NCBI GenBank assembly: GCA_964501785.1
Contig: CAZCUD010000005.1
Span: 62,001 to 126,000 of the forward strand
Reading direction: 5' to 3'
DNA from: DATBSK01 sp964501785
Lineage (GTDB): Bacteria; Actinomycetota; Acidimicrobiia; IMCC26256; PALSA-555
DNA length: 64,000 nt
The notes under the pieces are model-generated. The model saw nothing but the letters and a program-made list of their open reading frames with translations, did no database searches and was not told the DNA's origin. Position numbers and translations under genes: made by a program. How positions within the stretch are numbered: the stretch's first letter is position 1; the number at the start of each line of letters is the position of its first letter. Below, in pieces: positions 1-8,437 of this stretch.

Positions 1-202
1 CGGTGAGGTAGGCGACGGCGCGCGCACGCGGCGGGCCACCGAAGTCGGCCATCGCGAGCAGCGCGAACGCGGCGAACGCGGCGAAGAGCGCCGCGATCTC
101 GTTGCCCGTCGCGGCGTCGACGAGCGCGAGCACGCCCGGGAGCGCGATGGCGGCTCGCAGGCCCCGCCGGAGCGCGAGCTGCCGCACGCTGTGGACAGTC
201 AC
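1..202 (-). CDS. FUSC-family membrane protein, N-terminal fragment
   Basis: Only the first 67 codons lie in the window; the gene continues past base 1. The translation starts VTVHSVRQLALRRGLRAAIA, then has an alanine-rich membrane segment and the motif ADFGGPPRARAVAYL. This motif after the first helices is typical of FUSC (fusaric-acid-resistance/aromatic-acid exporter) proteins, so an inner-membrane transporter-like role is inferred. The GTG at 202 is chosen because a TAGCGT -10 box lies 7 nt upstream (210-215), the leaderless pattern seen repeatedly in this window. The substrate cannot be told. Confidence 0.7.
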   Translation of the reverse strand, partial: MTVHSVRQLALRRGLRAAIALPGVLALVDAATGNEIAALFAAFAAFALLAMADFGGPPRARAVAYLT

Positions 203-209
203 CCCGGCG

Positions 210-215
210 ACGCTA
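210..215 (-). promoter_or_regulatory. -10 box (TAGCGT) of the FUSC gene
   Basis: TAGCGT ends 7 nt before the GTG at 202, consistent with transcription starting at or near the start codon. No good -35 box is visible. Confidence 0.5.
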
Positions 216-241
216 ACGGTCGCCAGGGTGACTGCAACGGA

Positions 242-3200
242 CTACGTGGCCTTGGTCTTCCCGACCACGGCATCCACCGCGGTCGCGAGGCTCTTCGACT
301 TCACGGTGACCTTCACCGCCTTCTCGGAGCCCTTCTTCGCCGACGTGAAGACCTTCACCTTCATCGTGATGTTCTTGTTGCCGCCGGCCGCGAGGTTGCT
401 GATCGAGTAGCCCGCCGAGCTCTTGACCTTGCTCGTGATCTTGGTCGACCCGGCGTAGTAGTCGATCGTGAACTTGCCGCTCGTCCCACCGATCCCCTTC
501 ACCGTGTACGAGTCGTCGGCATCCCCGTCGTTCTGGATCGGAAGGGTGAAGACCGCGGTCGTGCCTCGCTTCTGGTTCTTGGTGACCGACTGGTTCGAGC
601 CGGTGGAGTTGTACAGGTCGTTGCCCTTGACGGGCCCGCTCGTGCCCGTGCGGATCCGCGCGTCCGGGCGGCGGTACACGATCGTGAAGTCGCGAGTCGT
701 GTCCTCACCGGCTGTCACCGTCACAGGCTGCGCAGCAGCACCTTCACGCGGTGGTGCGAGCACCTCGACGCGGTACGCGCCGGGCGAGAGGTTCGAGACG
801 GTGTACCCACCGTCAATGCCGGTGAACACCGGAACCGTCGCCCCGGGACACGGCTGACCCGCACCCGGGTCGGCGCACGCCCGCACCGCCGCACCCGCGA
901 GCGGTTGATTCGCTCCACCACGCACCGTCCCGGTGATGCCCCCGGTCGTGGGGATCTCGGCGAGCGTGAAGTCGACGTCGGGCGTGTCCTCGCCAGGCTG
1001 CACGACGACCTCGCTTCGCGAGTCCCCGGAGTATCCGCCCTTGGCCGCGTCGACGCGGTACGCACCTGCCTCGATGTCGGCGATCTGGTAGGTGCCGTCA
1101 GCACCTGACGTGGCGCTGGCGAGGTCGTTGTCCTCGGTGCACGGGTCTGCGCCTTGGGCACACACACGGACCGATGCGCCCTCGAGGTCAGCGTCGTCAC
1201 CGTCAGCGACGCGTCCACTGAAGGACCCGGTCGTGGGCTCGTCCTCGGTCTCCGCCGGTCCGCCCGGATCGGTCACGGATCCGTTCTCGATGCCGTCGTC
1301 GTCGCCGAACCCGCCGTCGGTGATGGTGAGCGTCACCGTCGAGCTGCCGAACGACGCGACCGAGGTCGCGTCGATCCAGGCCCCGTCGTGGAACTTCCAG
1401 TACGCATCGAGACCCGTGACGTCGGGCAGGAACAGCTCGACCACGGCATCGTCACCCTCCGGGATGCCGTTGAGCGTCCAGCTCACGAGACCCGCCGGGA
1501 GCTCGAGATCGACGGGAGGATCGGGAAGGGTCGCCGGGTTGACGACGGTGACGCCGACCAGCTCCGTCCCCTCGGGTGCCGCGACGGTGACGTAGCCCGC
1601 GTCGTTGGCCGCCAGGAGCGACGCGACGTGCGCCTGCTCGGAGTCGGGCGTGTCGTCGTCGTTGCCGTCGCCGCCGTTGGGTGCGCCGTCCTCGACGCCC
1701 GAATCGACGCCGTCGGCGTCCTCGTCGGAGATGGTGAAGTCGAGGTCGTCGATCACCTCGCCGTCGCCCAGCGTGAACGACACGGGTGCCGAGTAGATGA
1801 GCGGCAGGAAGAGGCGCTCGGCGAACGCGGCGAGGTTGTAGTCACCTGGTGGCAGCCTGAGCTCGTACGCACCACCGTTCTGCGGCGAGAAGGCGGTGAT
1901 CAGCCCGAAGCACGTCCTCGACAACGGCACCTCCACCGGACACGCGCCGACGCCGGCCGAGGTCGTGCCCTCCACGTTCGCGCCGAGGGTCACCTCGCCT
2001 GACACGGTCGCGAACTCGACGAGCGCCGCGGACACATCGGTGTCGACGCCTTCGGTCACCTCCACGTCGTCGATGACCTTCGTCACGTGGTTCGGCGCCG
2101 AGATCTCGACCCGGTACGTGCCAACCGGGACGTCAGCGATCTCGTAGTGACCCGGCGGCGGCGTCTCGACCCCGGTCGTGTTCGCCTGAACCAGGTTGTC
2201 GCACGGCTCGACGTCGAGCGTGCACAGCGAGACGGTCGCGAAGTCGATCGCGTCATCGTCCTTGTCGACGACGTCGCCGGAGATGCTGCCCGTCGCGAGC
2301 AGCGACATGGTGAAGTCGGCGCCGGCGACCTCACCGACCGCGAGCGTCGCGGTCTGCGGGGCCCCGGAATAGCCGTAGAGCCGTGGTTCGAGGTGATACG
2401 TGCCGGCCGGGAGCTTCAGGAACCAGGTGCCGAACTCCCCGAACGCAAGCGCCTCCTTGTAGCCGGGGTCGCCCGGGTCGCAGGGCTGGGTGCCTTCGGC
2501 GCAGGCCAAGACCTTCGCGCCCGCCAGGCCTGCGTTCTCGGTGTCTCGGACCTGCCCGCTCACGAGCGCGAGCGGATCGAGCACGACGGGCTCCGGGAGC
2601 GAGCTCGAGCCCGTCGGGATGTCGACGTTCTCGACGGCGACGGGGGTGTCGTGGTCCTCCTCCGAGAAGAGGATGTTGTACGTGCCAGGCACCGGGACGG
2701 TGAGCAGGAAGTCGCCGTCCTCGTTGGTGAACGTCTCGATCGCGGAGCTGCTGCACGCCGGCTCGCTGACGAGGCACGCCGTGACGGCGACTCCGCCGAT
2801 CCCGTTGGAGGTGACCGAGCTCACGACGGTGCCGGACAACGTTCCCGCCGTCGACTCGAGCACGAAGTCGACGCCGGACGTCTCCTGTCCGCTCTCCACC
2901 TCGATGCCGGTCTGGAAGGCGCCGGTGTATCCGGAGCGCGACACGTCGACGCGGTAGGTGCCGGGCGGTGCGGCCAGCGAGTACTGACCGTTCGCATCGG
3001 TGGTCAGGAAGCCGACCGACGTCGCGAGCGTGCAGGGATCGTCACCCGGACAGGCTGCGACGAACGCGCCCTCCAGCGGATCCACCCCGTCGGTGACCGT
3101 CCCGGAGATCGTGCCGTTCTGCTCCAGCGCGATCTCCACCGGGTCGTTCGCGCCCGCCGTCAGCGGCCCGTACTCGAGGACGCCGGTCGCGTAGCCGGGC

Positions 3201-4033
3201 GCGTACACCTCGATGCGGTAGTCGCCGGGCGCGATCTCGACGAGGTACTCGCCCGGTGTCACCGTGAAGTTGCCAAACCCGACGAAGTCGCACGGCTGCA
3301 CACCGGTCGTGCACATCTGCACCGCGGCGTCCTCGATCGGTGCGTCGGTGACGGCATCGACGACCGTGACAGTGAGGGTGGCCGCGACGTCGAGTGCGAA
3401 GTCCTCGTCGAGCGGTGAGCCGAGCTCGAGCGTCACCTCCCGCGACTGCGCCGAATGGCCGGACGCCTGCACGTAGAGGCTGTAGACCCCCGCGGGAAGC
3501 TCGAACGAGTAGTCACCGTTCTCGTCCGAGATCGCGAAGTTGGAGACGTCACAGGGGTCCAGTTCGCTGACGCACGCGGCGTCGATGGAGGCGCCCTCGA
3601 TCGGGTCGACACCGTCGGTGACGGTCCCCGAGATCACCTCGGTCCGCAGCACGACGATGTCGCCGACGTCGTTCTCGCCGACGAGCAGCGGATCGGTGGT
3701 CACCACCGAGGTCCAATGACCGGGCGAGGAGAGGGCCTCCGCCCGGTACGCCGTGCCCGAATCGAGGCTCTCCAGCGTGAACTCGCCGTTGGCGTCGGTC
3801 GGATCGGGCGAGAAGCAGGGATCGAAGTCGTCCTCGCACACCGAGACCGACACGCCCTCCAAGGGCTGACCCAGATCGTCGACGACCCGGCCGATGATCG
3901 ACGCGTCGCCCGGATCCGCTCCCGCACCGGGGGCCACACCGACGGCGACGGTCCCCACCAGCGCCACCAACCCGACGATCGAGCAGATCCTCGTCCGCAG
4001 CCCTGCGCGCGCGACTCCCCGACCCGTTCCCAT
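242..4033 (-). CDS. large secreted protein with ten Cys-pair carboxypeptidase-regulatory-like repeats
   Basis: 1263 aa. A Sec signal peptide covers about residues 1-39 (basic start, hydrophobic core, AGA end). Eight beta-sandwich repeats of 85-95 aa follow, each opening with a variant of ISGTVTDGVDPxEGA and closing with a PGxYRV-type strand. At about 774-800 is an acidic DADGVDSG stretch (thrombospondin-3/calcium-like), then a domain resembling choice-of-anchor U (about 800-925), two more repeats (about 932-1115) and a 145-aa C-terminal domain starting RRPDARIRTGTSG and ending lysine-rich. Every one of the ten repeats carries two cysteines 4-8 residues apart (VCEDDFDPC, ACVSELDPC, MCTTGVQPC, VCAQGADPC and so on). 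No sortase motif or C-terminal helix is visible. Adhesin, matrix or stalk function is inference; no enzyme motif is seen. Confidence 0.8.
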   Translation of the reverse strand: MGTGRGVARAGLRTRICSIVGLVALVGTVAVGVAPGAGADPGDASIIGRVVDDLGQPLEGVSVSVCEDDFDPCFSPDPTDANGEFTLESLDSGTAYRAEALSSPGHWTSVVTTDPLLVGENDVGDIVVLRTEVISGTVTDGVDPIEGASIDAACVSELDPCDVSNFAISDENGDYSFELPAGVYSLYVQASGHSAQSREVTLELGSPLDEDFALDVAATLTVTVVDAVTDAPIEDAAVQMCTTGVQPCDFVGFGNFTVTPGEYLVEIAPGDYRIEVYAPGYATGVLEYGPLTAGANDPVEIALEQNGTISGTVTDGVDPLEGAFVAACPGDDPCTLATSVGFLTTDANGQYSLAAPPGTYRVDVSRSGYTGAFQTGIEVESGQETSGVDFVLESTAGTLSGTVVSSVTSNGIGGVAVTACLVSEPACSSSAIETFTNEDGDFLLTVPVPGTYNILFSEEDHDTPVAVENVDIPTGSSSLPEPVVLDPLALVSGQVRDTENAGLAGAKVLACAEGTQPCDPGDPGYKEALAFGEFGTWFLKLPAGTYHLEPRLYGYSGAPQTATLAVGEVAGADFTMSLLATGSISGDVVDKDDDAIDFATVSLCTLDVEPCDNLVQANTTGVETPPPGHYEIADVPVGTYRVEISAPNHVTKVIDDVEVTEGVDTDVSAALVEFATVSGEVTLGANVEGTTSAGVGACPVEVPLSRTCFGLITAFSPQNGGAYELRLPPGDYNLAAFAERLFLPLIYSAPVSFTLGDGEVIDDLDFTISDEDADGVDSGVEDGAPNGGDGNDDDTPDSEQAHVASLLAANDAGYVTVAAPEGTELVGVTVVNPATLPDPPVDLELPAGLVSWTLNGIPEGDDAVVELFLPDVTGLDAYWKFHDGAWIDATSVASFGSSTVTLTITDGGFGDDDGIENGSVTDPGGPAETEDEPTTGSFSGRVADGDDADLEGASVRVCAQGADPCTEDNDLASATSGADGTYQIADIEAGAYRVDAAKGGYSGDSRSEVVVQPGEDTPDVDFTLAEIPTTGGITGTVRGGANQPLAGAAVRACADPGAGQPCPGATVPVFTGIDGGYTVSNLSPGAYRVEVLAPPREGAAAQPVTVTAGEDTTRDFTIVYRRPDARIRTGTSGPVKGNDLYNSTGSNQSVTKNQKRGTTAVFTLPIQNDGDADDSYTVKGIGGTSGKFTIDYYAGSTKITSKVKSSAGYSISNLAAGGNKNITMKVKVFTSAKKGSEKAVKVTVKSKSLATAVDAVVGKTKAT

Positions 4034-4069
4034 GTCCGCCCCCCGGCCCTGTCCCGTGTCCCGTCGCGG

Positions 4070-4075
4070 AGCATA
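4070..4075 (-). promoter_or_regulatory. possible -10 box (TATGCT) of the secreted repeat protein
   Basis: TATGCT lies 36 nt upstream of the ATG at 4033, leaving a short GC-rich leader with a G-rich ribosome-binding region. Assigned by position and TANNNT match only. Confidence 0.35.
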
Positions 4076-4162
4076 GGCGCCGACGGCGACCCGTCAACGG
4101 GTACGTCACCACCGACGGCGACCTGGATCGCGCGCGCGGGTCGTGCCCGCGACCGTCGGCGC

Positions 4163-5422
4163 CTACGGCTCGGGAGCCACCTTCACCATGGCGGCGACGG
4201 TCTTGTAGACGGCTTCGGCGGGACCGAGCTCGTCGGGGCGAAGCAGGTTGGCCATGATCCGCAGGATCCACTCCATGAGCGTGCGGCTCTGGAACCCGAC
4301 CCGCGTGAGCTCGCGCATGACCGCGGGGTTGCCGATCGCGGCGACGAACACGCGCGCCACCTTGAAGTAGAGGCCGTAGGTCTCGGCGAGGCGCGTCTCG
4401 TAGCCGCGCAGCGCCAGCCCGTCGCCGGTGACGAGCGCCTCGTCGATCGCCTCGGCGGCGTAGCGACCGGTCTCGTAGGCGACCGAGATCCCTTCGCCGT
4501 TGAACGGGTTGACGCCACCCGCGGCGTCCCCGACCTGGATCCAGGAGGGCCCGACCGCCGGCTTCACCGAGAAGCCGGTCGGGAGCTTGCCGCCGGTCGG
4601 CGGGCCGCACGCGGTCTCGGGCGAGATCTCCCAGTACGACGGGGCGGTGGCGCAGAAGGCGTCCATGAGGTGGCTCGTGTTGATGTCCTTCCAGCCCGAG
4701 AACGTGGACAGCAGCCCGACGCCCACGTTGATCGTCCCGTCGCCCACCGGGAAGATCCACCCGTACCCGGGGAGGTTGTTGCCCTGGCGGTCGTGGATGT
4801 CGAGGTGGCTCTCGATCCAGGGGTCGTCGTGACGGGGGCTGGTGAAGTAGCCCCGCACCGCCATCCCGAGCGGGTAGGTGCGGTCGCGAGCCGATCCGAG
4901 CTTGCGGCCGAACCGGGAGTTGGAGCCGTCGGCAACCACTACATAGCGCGCGCTGACCGGCTCGGTGCGCCCGTCCTCTCTCTTGTGCACCACGGCGCCG
5001 GCGAGCAGGCCCCCGTCGAGGATCGGCTCCGTCGCCTCGGCGCCGGTCCAGAGGGTGGCACCGGCCTTCACGGCCCGATCGGCCACCATCTCGTCGAGGT
5101 CGCGGCGGCGCACCACGTAGCCGTAGCGCGGGAAGTCGGGGTGCTCGGGCCACTCGAGCTCGAGGGTCACGCCGTGGGCGATCGACCGCAGCCCGTCGTA
5201 GCGCAGGTGGCCCTCGAGCCGCTCGCCCAGCCCCATGTCCTCGAGCTGGCGGACCGCCCGCGGGGTGAGCCCGTCCCCGCACGTCTTCTCGCGGGGGAAC
5301 ACCTTCTTCTCCACGACGAGGACCCGATGGCCGCGCTCGGCGAGCCAGTAGCCCGCGGCCGCGCCCGAGGGACCCCCGCCGACGACGAGGACGTCGTACC
5401 GGTCTGGGTCGGGGGCGGCCAC
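4163..5422 (-). CDS. geranylgeranyl reductase-family FAD oxidoreductase (MenJ-like)
   Basis: 419 aa from the GTG at 5422. The N-terminal VVGGGPSGAAAG (about residues 14-24) is the FAD dinucleotide fold. YGWIFPVGDGTINVGVG at about 219-235 fits the geranylgeranyl-reductase catalytic signature YxWxFPx8GxG, and VGDAAGGVNPFNGEG near 292 is the second FAD motif. Family members saturate isoprenoid chains; actinobacterial MenJ reduces one double bond of menaquinone. The gene sits back to back with a quinol-oxidising bc-type operon, so menaquinone side-chain reduction is the best guess. The reading frame is open upstream to an ATG at 5572, but that would run into the divergent gene's leader and add residues unlike the family. 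The GTG has no clear ribosome-binding site, so the start is uncertain. Confidence 0.8.
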   Translation of the reverse strand: MAAPDPDRYDVLVVGGGPSGAAAGYWLAERGHRVLVVEKKVFPREKTCGDGLTPRAVRQLEDMGLGERLEGHLRYDGLRSIAHGVTLELEWPEHPDFPRYGYVVRRRDLDEMVADRAVKAGATLWTGAEATEPILDGGLLAGAVVHKREDGRTEPVSARYVVVADGSNSRFGRKLGSARDRTYPLGMAVRGYFTSPRHDDPWIESHLDIHDRQGNNLPGYGWIFPVGDGTINVGVGLLSTFSGWKDINTSHLMDAFCATAPSYWEISPETACGPPTGGKLPTGFSVKPAVGPSWIQVGDAAGGVNPFNGEGISVAYETGRYAAEAIDEALVTGDGLALRGYETRLAETYGLYFKVARVFVAAIGNPAVMRELTRVGFQSRTLMEWILRIMANLLRPDELGPAEAVYKTVAAMVKVAPEP

Positions 5423-5544
5423 GAGGCAATGGTCGCACGCGAGTCCCGAATATGCCGATTCCACAAGTACCGTGGTAGGAAATCGCCGACCAGGCGCCTC
5501 ACACCAGCCACACCTCAGCCGCTCGACGAGGAGGGAAGCCGGGT

Positions 5545-6315
5545 ATGCCCAACCTGCTGCCCGACTGGACACTGACGCTGCCGTGGGGCCTCGGCGATTG
5601 GAGCGTCCGAGCCTCGGGGCGCTTGATCTGGTCGACGATCCTCCTGCTCGTCGGACTCGCGATCGTCATCACGATGATCAAGCAGCCGGGCGTGAAGCGG
5701 CCGTTCCCCAGCTGGGTCGGCTACCTGCTCTTCCCGGTGATCGTCGTCGGCACGCTGGTGCTCGGCGCGCTGATCCCCTCGCTCCAGCGCACGATCATCC
5801 TCGCCGGCATGGGCGTGCTCGTCGCGCACACCCTGCTCATGGTCGCCTCCCGCAAGCCGCGCGACATGACCGAGGAGCCGGCGACGTGGGCCGAGTGCAT
5901 CGCCGGTGCGCTCGGTGCCTTCGCGCTCATGACGCTCGCGTACGCGATCATCCCGCACGAGTGGCTCGAGTTCGCCAACGCCCAGCTCGAGTGGGGCGAC
6001 AGCTCGAAGTTCGTCTGGCAGTCGAACCAAGAGATCCTCGGGTTCATCCCCATCAACTACCCGTTCAACCTCGACTACCCGGCGCTGCGCGACATCGTCG
6101 TCACGCTCATCTACGTCGTGTTCCTGGGACTCAACCTCAAGCTGTTCGTGATGTGGCAGGAGCGCAACGCCGTTCCCGCCGAGGCCGACGAGAGCGCGAC
6201 ACCCTCGAAGCTCTCGCGCTTCGGACGCCCGCTGCGCGCCATGCGCCGTCGCGGTGCGCCGGCCGAGCCCGCTCCCGAGACCGCCGCGACCGCGGCGCCT
6301 GCAGAAGGAGGGTGA
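5545..6315 (+). CDS. five-TM membrane protein, first gene of the b6f-like operon
   Basis: 256 aa, ATG preceded by a strong GAGGAGGGAAG ribosome-binding site. Five hydrophobic segments are visible (about residues 28-50, 57-80, 82-102, 112-133 and 178-203), with a hydrophilic loop containing IPHEWLEF and PFNLDYPALRD between the fourth and fifth, and a basic/Ala-rich C-terminal tail. No heme-binding CXXCH or iron-sulfur motif is present. I do not recognise the family. It is followed after 1 nt by a dicluster ferredoxin and then by cytochrome b, Rieske and cytochrome c genes, so an accessory or quinone-facing subunit of that complex is inferred from position alone. Confidence 0.7.
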   Translation: MPNLLPDWTLTLPWGLGDWSVRASGRLIWSTILLLVGLAIVITMIKQPGVKRPFPSWVGYLLFPVIVVGTLVLGALIPSLQRTIILAGMGVLVAHTLLMVASRKPRDMTEEPATWAECIAGALGAFALMTLAYAIIPHEWLEFANAQLEWGDSSKFVWQSNQEILGFIPINYPFNLDYPALRDIVVTLIYVVFLGLNLKLFVMWQERNAVPAEADESATPSKLSRFGRPLRAMRRRGAPAEPAPETAATAAPAEGG

Positions 6316-6316
6316 C

Positions 6317-6730
6317 GTGGCGAAGACGGATGCGAACCCGCCCATGCCCGACTTCGCGACCGACTACGTCCTCCAGGAGGTCGATCCGGCCTACCTGACG
6401 CAGTCGGTCAAGCCCAAGCAGTTCCTCCACATCGACCAGGCCGAGTGCATCCTCTGCGAGGGCTGCGTCGACATCTGCCCGTGGAAGTGCATCCACATGG
6501 TCTCGGTCGACGCGATCAGCGAGGCCGTCGCGACCGAGCAGCCCGGCGACGATCCCCACGACCACGTCGCCTTCATCGTCGACGAGGACATCTGCACCCG
6601 CTGCGCCCTCTGCGTCGACCGCTGCCCGACGGGCGTGATCATCCTCGGCAAGATCGGCAACGTCCCCGCGGGGGGCGACCCGCACACCCGCACCAACCGG
6701 CACGGCTACTCGTACGGCGTCCGGTTCTGA
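6317..6730 (+). CDS. dicluster [4Fe-4S] ferredoxin in the bc operon
   Basis: 137 aa from the GTG at 6317, chosen because AGGAGG ends 5 nt upstream; an in-frame ATG at 6254 lies inside the previous gene. Two complete CxxCxxCxxxCP motifs are seen: CILCEGCVDICP (Cys44, 47, 50, 54) and CTRCALCVDRCP (Cys93, 96, 99, 103), separated by an acidic insertion of about 38 residues. Each should hold a [4Fe-4S] cluster. There is no membrane segment or signal, so the protein is cytoplasmic and could be a peripheral subunit on the inner face. Ferredoxins are not part of ordinary actinobacterial qcrCAB loci, so its place between two membrane subunits is notable. It differs from NuoI in lacking the NuoI flanking motifs. 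Confidence 0.9.
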   Translation: MAKTDANPPMPDFATDYVLQEVDPAYLTQSVKPKQFLHIDQAECILCEGCVDICPWKCIHMVSVDAISEAVATEQPGDDPHDHVAFIVDEDICTRCALCVDRCPTGVIILGKIGNVPAGGDPHTRTNRHGYSYGVRF

Positions 6731-6766
6731 CCCGTACGACGTAGGGACCTCGAGGGAGCAAGGTTC

Positions 6767-7570
6767 GTGGCGAACGGCAACGGCAAGAACGGGAGCAACG
6801 GCAGCGGCGGCCGCGAGAAGGTCGCGGCCGCGCTCGACAAGACCGACGAGAAGATCCGCGGGTCACAGGCCTGGAACTCCATCTTCCGGCCCGGCTCGGT
6901 GTACCGCCGGGGCTACACCGACAGCCCCCGCAACCGCTCCTACGTGATCATGAACAACGTGCTGTACCACCTCCACCCGGTGAAGGTGAAGCGGCACGCG
7001 GTGAAGGTGTCGTACACGCTGTGCCTCGGTGGGCTGAGCTTCTTCCTCTTCATCCTGCTCACCGTCACCGGCATCTTCTTGATGTTCTTCTACCGACCGA
7101 CCGCGGCCTCGGCGTGGAGCGACGTGGAGACGCTCGAGACCGCGGTGACGTTCGGGTCGCTCGTGCGCAACATGCACCGATGGGCAGCACACCTCATGGT
7201 GATCTCGGTGTTCCTGCACATGTGCCGCGTCTTCTACCACGGCGCCTACAAGGCACCCCGTGAGTTCAACTGGGTGATCGGCGTCATCCTGCTGACGCTC
7301 ACGCTCCTGCTGTCGTTCACCGGCTACCTGCTGCCGTGGGACCAGCTCGCGCTCTGGGCGGTCACCGTCGGCACCAACATGATGGGCTACACGCCGGTCT
7401 TCGGATCGAGCGTGAAGTACGTGCTGCTCGGGTCGAGAGAGATCGGCAACGACACGCTCTTGCGCTGGTACGTGCTGCACGTGCTGCTGTTGCCCTTCGT
7501 CATCGTCATCTTCATGGCGGTCCACTTCTGGCGCGTCCGCAAGGACGGCGGCCTGTCGGGCCCGCTGTAG
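6767..7570 (+). CDS. cytochrome b6-type N-terminal cytochrome b subunit
   Basis: 267 aa, GTG start behind GAGGGAG. It is only the N-terminal four-helix half of cytochrome b, as in PetB of b6f. Heme ligands are His137/His151 (13 residues between, in HRWAAHLMVISVFLH) and His238/His253 (14 between), the b6 spacing. Further b6 matches are FYRPT, KAPREFNWV.GV, GYLLPWDQ and the C-terminal RKDGGLSGPL. Cys86 in LCLGG aligns with the b6 cysteine (Cys35 in chloroplast numbering) that holds heme ci by a thioether bond. A 60-residue hydrophilic N-terminus precedes the first helix. Role: quinol oxidation and transmembrane electron transfer, completed by the next gene. Confidence 0.93.
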   Translation: MANGNGKNGSNGSGGREKVAAALDKTDEKIRGSQAWNSIFRPGSVYRRGYTDSPRNRSYVIMNNVLYHLHPVKVKRHAVKVSYTLCLGGLSFFLFILLTVTGIFLMFFYRPTAASAWSDVETLETAVTFGSLVRNMHRWAAHLMVISVFLHMCRVFYHGAYKAPREFNWVIGVILLTLTLLLSFTGYLLPWDQLALWAVTVGTNMMGYTPVFGSSVKYVLLGSREIGNDTLLRWYVLHVLLLPFVIVIFMAVHFWRVRKDGGLSGPL

Positions 7571-7585
7571 GCCGGGGGAGGGTCG

Positions 7586-8425
7586 ATGGCCGAGGTCCCG
7601 GAACACCTGCTGCGCCGCTCGAAGGAGCGGCGCAAGGCGCTCGGACTCCCCGTGGACGGGGACGACGAGGGCGGCGACGCGCCCGCGGCCGACGCGCCTT
7701 CGGAGGGCGAAGCGCCGGCCGCGGAGACGCCGGCCGAGACGCCGGCCGCGAGCGACGCGGGCGCCGTCACCGAGGACGTCCAGACCGAGGGCGGCGCCAA
7801 GATCCCGGCGCACCTGCTCGAGCGCTCGCGGCGCCGGAAGGAAGGCGCGGCCGCCGCGGCAGGCGGTGGCGGCGCCGCGACGGCGACCGCGGTGGCGGCG
7901 CCGCCGGCACCGGGCACCACCGGGCCCGGCGGTCACACCCAGCGGCTGCTCACCGTCGTCAAGTCGGGCTCGATCCAGCAGACCCGCGCCGAGGCGGCCG
8001 ACAAGGTGCACACCTGGCCGCACCTCCTCGTCATCGAGTTCGCGTCGATCCTGATCGTCTCGGCCGGTCTCTTCATCTTCTCGGCGCTCGTGCGCGCACC
8101 GCTGCTGGGGCTCGCCGACTTCAACCGCACCCCGAACCCGTCGAAGGCACCGTGGTACTTCCTGGGCCTCCAGGAGCTGCTCACGATGTTCCACCCGATG
8201 GTCGCGGGCGTGACGATCCCCGGTGTCGGGCTCGGGCTGCTCGCGCTCGCACCGTTCGTCGACAAGAACCCGTCGAACAACCCGAACGACCGCAAGTTCG
8301 CGATCGCGGTGTTCACCATCTTCATCATGCTGTGGTCGGTGCTCGTCATCATCGGCTCGTTCTTCCGGGGCCCGGGGTTCAACTTCGTGTTCCCGTGGAA
8401 CGACGGGATCTTCTTCGAGCTGTAG
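7586..8425 (+). CDS. subunit IV-type C-terminal cytochrome b with long N-terminal extension
   Basis: 279 aa, 15 nt after the b6-like gene. The C-terminal half (about 142-279) has three membrane helices and the subunit IV motif NPSKAPWYFLGLQELL; the usual Qo-site PEWY is APWY here (residues 188-191), so the glutamate is missing. The first 140 residues are hydrophilic and Ala/Glu/Gly-rich, and hold a basic motif twice: VPEHLLRRSKERRKA at 4-18 and IPAHLLERSRRRKEG at 73-87. Split cytochrome b with a separate subunit IV is the b6f/Firmicutes architecture. The extension may dock a partner such as the ferredoxin; that is a guess. Confidence 0.9.
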   Translation: MAEVPEHLLRRSKERRKALGLPVDGDDEGGDAPAADAPSEGEAPAAETPAETPAASDAGAVTEDVQTEGGAKIPAHLLERSRRRKEGAAAAAGGGGAATATAVAAPPAPGTTGPGGHTQRLLTVVKSGSIQQTRAEAADKVHTWPHLLVIEFASILIVSAGLFIFSALVRAPLLGLADFNRTPNPSKAPWYFLGLQELLTMFHPMVAGVTIPGVGLGLLALAPFVDKNPSNNPNDRKFAIAVFTIFIMLWSVLVIIGSFFRGPGFNFVFPWNDGIFFEL

Positions 8426-8437
8426 GAGAGAGCGAAC

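Noticed and set aside
4034..5544. Search for a canonical qcrCAB or nuo operon near the reductase
   Set aside because: No NADH dehydrogenase subunit and no full-length cytochrome b in the window; the ferredoxin lacks NuoI features.
3455..5575. 706-codon open frame on the plus strand over the repeat protein and the reductase
   Set aside because: Arg/His/Asp-rich shadow of two well-supported minus-strand genes; no domain, and it spans the intergenic gap.
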